A stretch of DNA of 15,063 bases from an uncultured Oscillospiraceae bacterium (GTDB lineage Bacteria; Bacillota; Clostridia; Oscillospirales; Oscillospiraceae). The DNA is taken from NCBI GenBank assembly GCA_910579485.1, contig CAJTVO010000085.1, positions 1 through 15,063 on the forward strand, given 5' to 3'. Of this stretch, positions 6,493-13,007 are shown piece by piece. The notes beneath the pieces were generated by a model, which saw only the letters and a program-made list of their open reading frames with translations, did not search any database and had not been told where the DNA came from. The translations under genes and the position numbers were made by a program. The stretch's first letter is position 1. The number at the start of each line of letters is the position of its first letter.

Positions 6493-9096
6493 ATGGCTGA
6501 CAACAACATTCCCGCCGTCATCGACACCGCCGAAGCGCTCACCGCCAAGCTTGCCGCTATGCGGCAGGCCCAGCGGACCTTCGCCGCTTACACCCAGGAG
6601 CAGGTGGACCGAATCTTCTTCGAGGCCGCCAAGGCCGCCAACATGCAGCGCATCCCCCTGGCCAAGATGGCCGTGGAGGAGACCGGCATGGGCGTGGTGG
6701 AGGACAAGGTCATCAAGAACCACTACGCCGCCGAGTACATCTACAACGCCTACAAAAACATGAAGACCTGCGGCGTCATCGAGGAGGATAAGGCCTTCGG
6801 CTTCAAGAAGATCGCCGAGCCCGTGGGCCTCATCGCCGCCGTCATTCCCACCACCAACCCCACCTCTACCGCCATCTTCAAGGCCCTCATTGCCCTGAAG
6901 ACCCGCAACGCCATCATTTTCTCCCCCCATCCCCGGGCCAAGGCCTGCACCATCGCCGCCGCCAAGGTGGTCCTGGATGCCGCCGTCAAGGCCGGGGCTC
7001 CCGAGGGGATCATCGGCTGGATCGACGTGCCCTCCCTGGACCTGACCAATCAGGTCATGCGGGAAGCGGACCTGATCCTGGCCACCGGCGGCCCCGGCAT
7101 GGTGAAGGCCGCCTACTCCTCCGGCAAGCCCGCCGTGGGCGTGGGCGCGGGCAACGTGCCCGTGGTCATTGACGACAGCGCCGACATCAAGATGGCCGTC
7201 AGCTCCATCATCCACTCCAAGACCTTCGACAACGGCATGATCTGCGCCAGCGAGCAGTCCGTCACCGTCATGGATTCCATCTATGACGAGGTAAAGAAGG
7301 AGTTTTCCGCCCGGGGATGCTATTTCCTCAAGGGCGACGAGCTGGATAAGCTCCGGGGCACCATCCTCATCAACGGTGCGCTGAACGCTAAAATCGTGGG
7401 CCAGCCCGCCCCCAAAATCGCTGAGATGGCCGGGGTGAAGGTCCCCGCCACCGCCAAGATCCTCATCGGCGAGGTGGAGAGCGTGGATATCTCCGAGCCC
7501 TTCGCCCACGAGAAGCTGTCCCCGGTGCTGGCTATGTACCGTGCCAAGACCTTCGACCAGGCTGTGGCCAACGCGGAGCAGCTGGTGGAGGACGGCGGCA
7601 TCGGCCACACTGCCTCCCTGTACATCGACCCCAACCGCACCGACCGCTACGACCAGTTCGTGAACGCCATGAAGGCCTGCCGCGTGGTGGTCAACACCCC
7701 CTCCAGCCACGGCGGCATCGGCGACCTGTACAACTTCAAGCTGCGCCCCTCCCTGACCCTGGGCTGCGGCTCCTGGGGCAACAACTCCGTCAGCGAGAAC
7801 GTGGGCCCCATGCACCTCATCAACATCAAATCCGTGGCTGAGAGGAGAGAGAATATGCTCTGGTTCCGCACCCCCCAGAAGGTTTACTTCAAGAAGGGTT
7901 CCATGCCCGTTGCCCTCAATGAGCTGCGGGACATGATGGGGAAGAAGAAGGCCTTCCTGGTCACCGACTCCTTCCTCTATCAGAACGGCTACACCAAGCC
8001 CATCACCGACAAGCTGGATGAGCTGGGCATCACCTACACCGTGTTCTCCAACGTACAGCCCGACCCCACCCTGGCCAACGCCCAGGAGGGCGCCAAGGCT
8101 ATGGCGGCCTTCCAGCCGGATGTCATCATCGCCCTGGGCGGCGGCTCCGCCATGGATGCCGGCAAGATCATGTGGGTCATGTACGAGCACCCCGAGGTGG
8201 ATTTCCAGGATCTGGCTATGCGGTTCGTGGACATCCGCAAGCGCGTTTATACCTTCCCCAAGATGGGGGAGAAGGCTTACTTTGTTGCGATTCCCACCTC
8301 CTCCGGCACCGGCAGCGAGGTGACCCCCTTCGCCGTCATCACCGACCAGGAATCCGGCGTGAAATATCCCTTGGCGGACTACGAACTGCTGCCCAACATG
8401 GCTATCGTGGACGTAGACAACATGATGAGCCAGCCCAAGGGCCTGACCTCCGCCAGCGGCGTGGACGTGCTGACCCACGCTCTGGAGGCCTACGCCTCCA
8501 TCATGGCTACCGATTACACCGACGGCCTGGCTCTGAAGGCCATGAAGAGCGTCTTCGAGTACCTGCCCCGGGCCTATAACGATGGCACGGACCTGGAAGC
8601 CCGGCAGAAGATGGCTGACGCCTCCTGCATGGCAGGCATGGCCTTCGCCAACGCCTTCCTGGGTGTGTGCCACTCCATGGCCCACAAGCTGGGCGCGTTC
8701 CACCACCTGCCCCACGGTATTGCCAACGCCCTGATGATCTCCCTGGTGGTGGAGTACAACTCCGCCGAGGTCCCCCCGAAAATGGGCACCTTCTCCCAGT
8801 ATCAGTATCCTCATACCATGGCCCGGTACGCCGAGTGTGCCCGGTTCTGCGGCATCAACGCCAAGAGCGACGAGGACGCTGTGAAGAAGCTCATCGAGAA
8901 GATCGAGGAGCTGAAAAAGGCCGTGGGCGTCAAGGCCACCATCAAGGACTACGGTGTGGACGAGAAATACTTCCTGGATACCTTGGATGCCATGGTGGAG
9001 CAGGCGTTCGATGACCAGTGCACCGGCGCGAACCCCCGGTATCCGCTGATGAGCGAGATCAAGGAGATGTATCTGAAGGCTTACTACGGCAAGTAA
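6493..9096 (+). CDS. adhE: Bifunctional acetaldehyde-CoA/alcohol dehydrogenase
   Basis: AdhE reduces acetyl-CoA to acetaldehyde and then to ethanol, using two NADH, and regenerates NAD+ in fermentation; the family forms cytoplasmic filaments called spirosomes. The 867-residue product has an N-terminal CoA-acylating aldehyde dehydrogenase domain (about 1-440) with catalytic Cys251 in GMICASEQS, a linker ending in WFRTPQKVYFKKG, and a C-terminal iron-type alcohol dehydrogenase domain (about 450-867). The latter has the nucleotide-binding GGGSAMDAGK and likely iron ligands Asp658, His662, His727 and His741. The start at 6493 is preferred over an in-frame ATG at 6478 because GGAGG (6480-6484) lies 8 bases before it. 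All key residues are present and the length is normal. A consensus promoter and a Rex-like operator precede it, and a strong hairpin follows. Confidence 0.97.
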   Translation: MADNNIPAVIDTAEALTAKLAAMRQAQRTFAAYTQEQVDRIFFEAAKAANMQRIPLAKMAVEETGMGVVEDKVIKNHYAAEYIYNAYKNMKTCGVIEEDKAFGFKKIAEPVGLIAAVIPTTNPTSTAIFKALIALKTRNAIIFSPHPRAKACTIAAAKVVLDAAVKAGAPEGIIGWIDVPSLDLTNQVMREADLILATGGPGMVKAAYSSGKPAVGVGAGNVPVVIDDSADIKMAVSSIIHSKTFDNGMICASEQSVTVMDSIYDEVKKEFSARGCYFLKGDELDKLRGTILINGALNAKIVGQPAPKIAEMAGVKVPATAKILIGEVESVDISEPFAHEKLSPVLAMYRAKTFDQAVANAEQLVEDGGIGHTASLYIDPNRTDRYDQFVNAMKACRVVVNTPSSHGGIGDLYNFKLRPSLTLGCGSWGNNSVSENVGPMHLINIKSVAERRENMLWFRTPQKVYFKKGSMPVALNELRDMMGKKKAFLVTDSFLYQNGYTKPITDKLDELGITYTVFSNVQPDPTLANAQEGAKAMAAFQPDVIIALGGGSAMDAGKIMWVMYEHPEVDFQDLAMRFVDIRKRVYTFPKMGEKAYFVAIPTSSGTGSEVTPFAVITDQESGVKYPLADYELLPNMAIVDVDNMMSQPKGLTSASGVDVLTHALEAYASIMATDYTDGLALKAMKSVFEYLPRAYNDGTDLEARQKMADASCMAGMAFANAFLGVCHSMAHKLGAFHHLPHGIANALMISLVVEYNSAEVPPKMGTFSQYQYPHTMARYAECARFCGINAKSDEDAVKKLIEKIEELKKAVGVKATIKDYGVDEKYFLDTLDAMVEQAFDDQCTGANPRYPLMSEIKEMYLKAYYGK

Positions 9097-9104
9097 ACAA
9101 CGAT

Positions 9105-9140
9105 ATGCCCCCGGAGCGGACCGCTCTGGGGGCATTGCTT
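9105..9140 (+). terminator. Intrinsic terminator after adhE
   Basis: A 14-bp stem with one G-U pair (arms 9105-9118 and 9122-9135) and a 3-base loop begins 8 bases after the adhE stop and is followed by the short T-rich stretch TGCTT. The hairpin is very stable, but the T-run is weak. Confidence 0.8.
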
Positions 9141-9213
9141 CAGGAATTTGCTGATGGTTTAATGAATATGGAAAATTTTCGTGGGAGTTCCCCAAGTGTT
9201 TACAAATTATTCC

Positions 9214-9242
9214 TTGACGAAACCGCTCGCAAGCGGTAGGAT
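9214..9242 (+). promoter_or_regulatory. Promoter of the AI-2E family gene, with a palindrome in its spacer
   Basis: TTGACG (9214-9219) and TAGGAT (9237-9242) are 17 bases apart. The spacer holds a perfect inverted repeat, ACCGCT-CGCA-AGCGGT (9222-9237), that fills it almost entirely and touches the -10 element. This is a classic position for a repressor operator. Transcription would start near 9249. Confidence 0.65.
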
Positions 9243-9260
9243 AGGTGCATTATGGTAAAA

Positions 9261-9277
9261 GCCGCCTCCAGGGCGGC
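9261..9277 (+). promoter_or_regulatory. GC hairpin abutting the ribosome site of the AI-2E family gene
   Basis: GCCGCC (9261-9266) and GGCGGC (9272-9277) form a 6-bp all-GC stem with a TCCAG loop, immediately followed by the ribosome site GGGAGG (9278-9283). CCTCC inside the hairpin could alternatively pair with GGAGG. A translational effect is possible but unproven. Confidence 0.35.
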
Positions 9278-9289
9278 GGGAGGATGGAA

Positions 9290-10450
9290 ATGGAACTTTC
9301 CAAAACGACGATGAAGCGGATCATGCTGCTGATCGTATTCACGGTGCTGCTGCTGGTGGGAGTCCAGCGGCTGGAAGTGGTGCTGGGCGCACTGGGGTTT
9401 TTATGGGGAATATTGGCCCCGCTGTTCGCAGGCGCGGCCCTGGCGTTCGTGTTGAACGTGCCTATGAGCGCCTTGGAGCGCAGGCTGTTTCCCCATGCGG
9501 GAGAGAAGAAAGGGAAGAAGAAGGGCGTGTCGCCCGCCTTGGCCCGGGCGGTGTGTCTGCTGCTGACGTTCTTCCTGCTGGCGCTGATCATCCTTCTGCT
9601 GGTGCTGGTAGTGGTGCCCCAGCTGGGGGAGAGCATCACCAGCCTGGGCGGCTACGTGGCCGCGGCGGCGGGACGGTTCGTCACCTGGGCGGAGGAGCAG
9701 TTTGCCGCCTACCCCGAGATCACCAGCCGCCTGGAGAATCTGTCCATCAACTGGGCGGAGCTGGCGAAGAATCTGTGGGACTTCCTGACCACCGGCGTTG
9801 GCAGCGTGGTGTCCAGCACCATCTCCGCCACCATGCGGGTGTTCGGCGCCGTCAGCTCCGGATTCATCTCCTTTATTTTCGCCATCTATCTTCTGCTGCA
9901 GAAGGAGAGGCTGGGACTTCAGTGCCGCAAGGCGCTCTACGCGCTCCTGCCGGAGCGGTGGGCGCAGGAGACCGTGCGGGTCTGCGCCCTCAGCCACAAG
10001 GTGTTTTCCAGCTTTATCACCGGTCAGTGCGTGGAGGCGGTGATACTGGGAGCCATGTTCTTTCTGACCATGACCCTCCTGCGGATGCCCTATGCCCTGC
10101 TGGTGGGGTGCCTCATCGCGGTGACGGCGCTGATCCCCATCGTTGGCGCGTTCATCGGGTGCATCGTGGGCGCGTTCATGCTGCTGATGGTCTCTCCCAT
10201 GCAGGCGCTGGTGTTCGTGGTGCTGTTCCTGGTCCTGCAGCAGGTGGAGGGGAACCTGATCTACCCTCATGTAGTAGGCTCCTCCGTAGGCCTGCCGTCC
10301 ATCTGGGTGCTGGCGGCGGTCAGCGTCGGCGGGAGCCTGATGGGCATCGTGGGTATGCTGGTGTTCATCCCGCTGACCTCCGTCCTGTATACGCTCTTCC
10401 GCGAGTTCGTCAACGGGCGGCTGAAGCGGAAGGGGCTGCAGGTGAAGTAG
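9290..10450 (+). CDS. AI-2E family (UPF0118/PerM-like) membrane transporter
   Basis: This is a 386-residue multi-pass inner-membrane protein of the AI-2E transporter family (PF01594). Members have been linked to autoinducer-2 export or to sodium/proton exchange, so the cargo is uncertain. Hydrophobic segments lie near residues 10-26, 28-55 and 80-106. A soluble stretch rich in Glu and Trp follows (about 120-170), and then a block of further membrane segments from about 185 onward. The family signature GNLIYPHVVG is at about 321-330, followed by SVGLPSIWVLAAVSVGG and GMLVFIPLTSVLYTL. The ATG at 9290 is chosen because GGGAGG ends 6 bases before it; the ATG at 9284 would touch that site, and a GTG at 9245 lies before the likely transcript start. 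It has its own promoter and terminator. Confidence 0.92.
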   Translation: MELSKTTMKRIMLLIVFTVLLLVGVQRLEVVLGALGFLWGILAPLFAGAALAFVLNVPMSALERRLFPHAGEKKGKKKGVSPALARAVCLLLTFFLLALIILLLVLVVVPQLGESITSLGGYVAAAAGRFVTWAEEQFAAYPEITSRLENLSINWAELAKNLWDFLTTGVGSVVSSTISATMRVFGAVSSGFISFIFAIYLLLQKERLGLQCRKALYALLPERWAQETVRVCALSHKVFSSFITGQCVEAVILGAMFFLTMTLLRMPYALLVGCLIAVTALIPIVGAFIGCIVGAFMLLMVSPMQALVFVVLFLVLQQVEGNLIYPHVVGSSVGLPSIWVLAAVSVGGSLMGIVGMLVFIPLTSVLYTLFREFVNGRLKRKGLQVK

Positions 10451-10466
10451 CGCTTTTTCGATATCA

Positions 10467-10505
10467 AAAGCAGGGTGATGCCTTGACGGGGCGTCACCCT
10501 GCTTT
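10467..10505 (+). terminator. Terminator after the AI-2E family gene, possibly bidirectional
   Basis: A 16-bp stem with one G-U pair (arms 10467-10482 and 10490-10505) and a 7-base loop begins 16 bases after the stop. The plus-strand arm ends in TTT but no longer T-run follows; on the minus strand the hairpin ends in TTTT. It could therefore also back up termination of the convergent peptidase gene. Confidence 0.75.
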
Positions 10506-10581
10506 GCGCCATATCCGAAAAATGTATATTGTTGATCACTTTGGCTGGCAGATAATCAAAGGTGTCAACAGCATCCAACAA

Positions 10582-10614
10582 AGCGGGTCCCGGATCAGAA
10601 GTCCGGGACCCGCT
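10582..10614 (-). terminator. Terminator of the M3-SLH peptidase gene
   Basis: A perfect 13-bp stem (arms 10614-10602 and 10594-10582) with a 7-base loop lies 17 bases after the minus-strand stop. It is followed on that strand by TTGTTGG after a CGCTT arm end, a modest T-rich tail. Confidence 0.8.
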
Positions 10615-10631
10615 CAATTCTTTCCTGACGC

Positions 10632-12833
10632 CTACGCCGCCGCATCCGCCAGCGGTTCCGCGATCGCCGACAGCAGGCGGTAAGCCATGGTCCACATCTC
10701 GCCCCGCGTGATGGCCTGCCGGGGCCGGAAGGCACCGCCGTCATAGCCGCTGACCACTCCCAGCTCTGCCAAGGCCGCTACCAGCCCGTCATCCGTGTCC
10801 ACGAAGTGGGAGCCGCCAACGGCCTCTATCTCGAAAGCCTCCGCCAGCAGACGGGCCAGCTCCAGCCGGGTGATGGCCGCGCCGCCGTCCTCCGCAGCGG
10901 GCGCCGCCCGGTCCAGCCCTGCCAGCAGGGCGGAGGCGTCGTCCCACGTGGCGGCGTCAAAGGGCCGGAGGCCGCCGTCCCCGTCCTTCTCCAACACTCC
11001 GGCGGTATACAGCGCGTAAGCCGCCTCGCCGAACCACTCGATCCCCATGACGTCCGTGGGCGGGATGTCCCTCATCCGGTCCTCCACCTCCAGCGCTTCC
11101 CGCAGCGTCTCCGCCAGATGCGCCAGATAGGCCGGCGAGAGGGGATCGTCCATGCCCAGCATTTCGAAGCTGGCCCGGAAGCCCGTGCCCGTATCCAGCG
11201 CGGCGAAGGTCAGATATTCGTCCACCGCGGCGAAATAGTCCTCCTGGGCATCCAGCCAGAAGGAGAAAGCGCCTGCGGCGGAGACCGCGTAGCTGATATA
11301 GTAGAAGGGCTGGGTAAAGAGGTGGTTGACGTCCACCCAGCCGTAGAGCTCCTCCCGGGGATCGTCCGGGTCCGCCTTGCCGTACTCGACGCAGAGCTGG
11401 CGGTATTTCCGGTTGATCTGCTCCAGCGTCACGTCCTCCGTTGCGTAGACGTACTGCTCCAGTTCGTCTTGGAGGCAGCCTTCGGCGATATTGGACAGCA
11501 GGAACGTCAGATCGTACAGGACCACCTCGTCCCCGCCCTCTCCGAAGATCTCCGGATAGAAGCGGGAGAACAGCAGCTCCAGCCCCTGGGAGTGGACCTC
11601 GCTGGTATCGGGCCCATCGGAAGCGAGCCAGCCGCAGGGATGCCAGTAGAAGTGGTTGTAGTGCCCGAACTCATGGATCGTGGTACAGAAATCATAGATC
11701 CCGCTGCCGGGAGTACTGCCCGGGCTGCCGAAATAGAAGGGAGCGCCGTAGGAGAAGAGGATGGTGGTAAAGAACACGTTGCCCTTGGTCTTGCTGGAGG
11801 CCGTATCGTAGAGCCCATGCTCCCGCATATAGGCGAAGGCCTGGGCCATCTCACTGGAGAGCCGGCCCAGATAGGGTTCGATGAGATCCAGGACGGCGTC
11901 CCCGCTGTAGTCCGTGAAAGCGGTCTCGTGGGCGGGCTCGTTGCGGTACAGTGCATACAGGTCCTCGTACAGGGGCACGATGTACGATTTGACCGCCTCA
12001 TAGAAGGCCGGAAGGTCCTCGGGAGCGTAGTCCCGGCCATGAACGATCTCGTAGCAGTAGTCGGCATAGCTGTCATACCCGGTGTTCCTGACCAGCTCCC
12101 GGCGCAGTGCCGCCAGCTCCAGATAGATCTCCCCCAGCGTCTGGTTCCGGGCCCGCGCCAGGGCGGCGTTCAGCTCCTTGTAGGACTCCGCGTCGAGTTC
12201 TCCGGAGAGCCGGGCGGCATCGATATCCTCCTGACGCCATGTCCGCCCCTGATTGTCCACGGATATCTGGGTGTAGGCACTGAGATACCGGCTGGTGAGC
12301 TCCGACTCCCGGCCGATCCGGTCCCGCTCCTCGCCGCTCAGGGAGGTGTAGGACAGATAGGCGGCGATCTCCTCCGCGGTGAGCCGCTGCCGGAGGAAGC
12401 CGCCGCAGGGGGAGGAGAGCACGTCCCTGCCCAGCAAAATATAGGCGTCCTGCATGTCGGTACACAGCAGGGTGGCGTAGGCCATCTCCTCCGCCAGCGC
12501 CTGATCGCCGGTGTCCTGATAGCTGCGGATCATGGCCAGCGTCAGCATGGTGACCGCCAGGTCCAGCTGGTCCGCCAGCGCGTCGTACCGCCGCCGGACG
12601 GCGGTCTCATTGGAGGCGTTCTCCGCCAGGGCGCGGATGGCCTCCGCCTCCTCCAGGAAGGGCTCCAGCTCCATATGCTGGTAGGTCATTTCCTGGAACA
12701 GGAGCTCGCTGTGGGGCTGATCGGTAAAAAAGTCCGTTTCCCGGACCCCGCCCCCGGCAGCCAGAGCCGCCGGGGCGGCGGACAGTGCCAGCAGGATCGC
12801 CAGCAGCAGGGATACGATCCGTTTTTTTATCAT
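10632..12833 (-). CDS. Secreted M3-like (oligoendopeptidase F-type) metallopeptidase with C-terminal SLH repeats
   Basis: This is a predicted cell-surface zinc peptidase of 733 residues. Residues 1-26 form a signal peptide (charged MIKKR, a hydrophobic core, and ALA-A cleavage). The zinc motif is HEFGHYNH at 387-394, with catalytic Glu388. The third ligand is probably Glu412 in SEVHSQ, equivalent to the E-x-P-S-Q of family M3, whose members cut short peptides. The region around YISYAVSAAGAFSFW resembles the C-terminal part of M3 enzymes. From about residue 598, two or slightly more S-layer-homology units follow; the last contains GVVSGYDGGAFRPRQAITRGEM, the first is degenerate and lacks the TR-x-E motif. 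They suggest attachment to the cell wall. AAGGAAG precedes the ATG by 8 bases. It has its own promoter and terminator. Confidence 0.88.
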   Translation of the reverse strand: MIKKRIVSLLLAILLALSAAPAALAAGGGVRETDFFTDQPHSELLFQEMTYQHMELEPFLEEAEAIRALAENASNETAVRRRYDALADQLDLAVTMLTLAMIRSYQDTGDQALAEEMAYATLLCTDMQDAYILLGRDVLSSPCGGFLRQRLTAEEIAAYLSYTSLSGEERDRIGRESELTSRYLSAYTQISVDNQGRTWRQEDIDAARLSGELDAESYKELNAALARARNQTLGEIYLELAALRRELVRNTGYDSYADYCYEIVHGRDYAPEDLPAFYEAVKSYIVPLYEDLYALYRNEPAHETAFTDYSGDAVLDLIEPYLGRLSSEMAQAFAYMREHGLYDTASSKTKGNVFFTTILFSYGAPFYFGSPGSTPGSGIYDFCTTIHEFGHYNHFYWHPCGWLASDGPDTSEVHSQGLELLFSRFYPEIFGEGGDEVVLYDLTFLLSNIAEGCLQDELEQYVYATEDVTLEQINRKYRQLCVEYGKADPDDPREELYGWVDVNHLFTQPFYYISYAVSAAGAFSFWLDAQEDYFAAVDEYLTFAALDTGTGFRASFEMLGMDDPLSPAYLAHLAETLREALEVEDRMRDIPPTDVMGIEWFGEAAYALYTAGVLEKDGDGGLRPFDAATWDDASALLAGLDRAAPAAEDGGAAITRLELARLLAEAFEIEAVGGSHFVDTDDGLVAALAELGVVSGYDGGAFRPRQAITRGEMWTMAYRLLSAIAEPLADAAA

Positions 12834-12887
12834 AAGGTGAACTTCCTTTCTTGGGCGCGTGATCCTATTTTAGGGAGATACCGGCTA

Positions 12888-12917
12888 ATTATACAATAAA
12901 GCGGCGGGCCGCCGCAA
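12888..12917 (-). promoter_or_regulatory. Promoter of the M3-SLH peptidase gene, with a palindromic spacer
   Basis: On the minus strand TTGCGG (12917-12912) and a perfect TATAAT (12893-12888) are 18 bases apart. Most of the spacer is a perfect GC palindrome, GCGGCGG-G-CCGCCGC (12901-12915 on the plus strand), which also overlaps the -35 element. The leader before the ATG at 12833 would be about 48 bases. Confidence 0.65.
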
Positions 12918-12947
12918 GGGGAGGGCACCGTCTTTTTTCGGAATCCA

Positions 12948-12977
12948 TTGAAATCTGCCCCCATTATCTGCTATACT
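12948..12977 (+). promoter_or_regulatory. Promoter of addB
   Basis: TTGAAA (12948-12953) and TATACT (12972-12977) are 18 bases apart, and TG one base before TATACT makes an extended -10. Transcription would start near 12984, about 24 bases before the addB start. It diverges from the peptidase promoter without overlapping it. Confidence 0.7.
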
Positions 12978-13007
12978 GGGAAAAACGACCGTGAGGGAGG
13001 AGCCGCC

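Noticed and set aside
6463..9195. A 910-codon open frame on the strand opposite adhE
   Set aside because: It mirrors adhE, which has all its catalytic motifs. The antisense product is a Gly/His/Val-rich low-complexity string with no domain, which is expected when a GC-rich gene has few antisense stops.
10532..10556. TTGATC...GATAAT as a promoter between the two terminators at 10467-10614
   Set aside because: The spacing is only 13 bases and no gene follows on that strand.
10806..12899. A 697-codon open frame opposite the M3-SLH peptidase, and similar long frames opposite galK, galT and addB (56-1741, 1374-2957, 13164-14387)
   Set aside because: All lie opposite genes with clear family motifs and show no recognisable domains. 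They are explained by GC-biased third codon positions.
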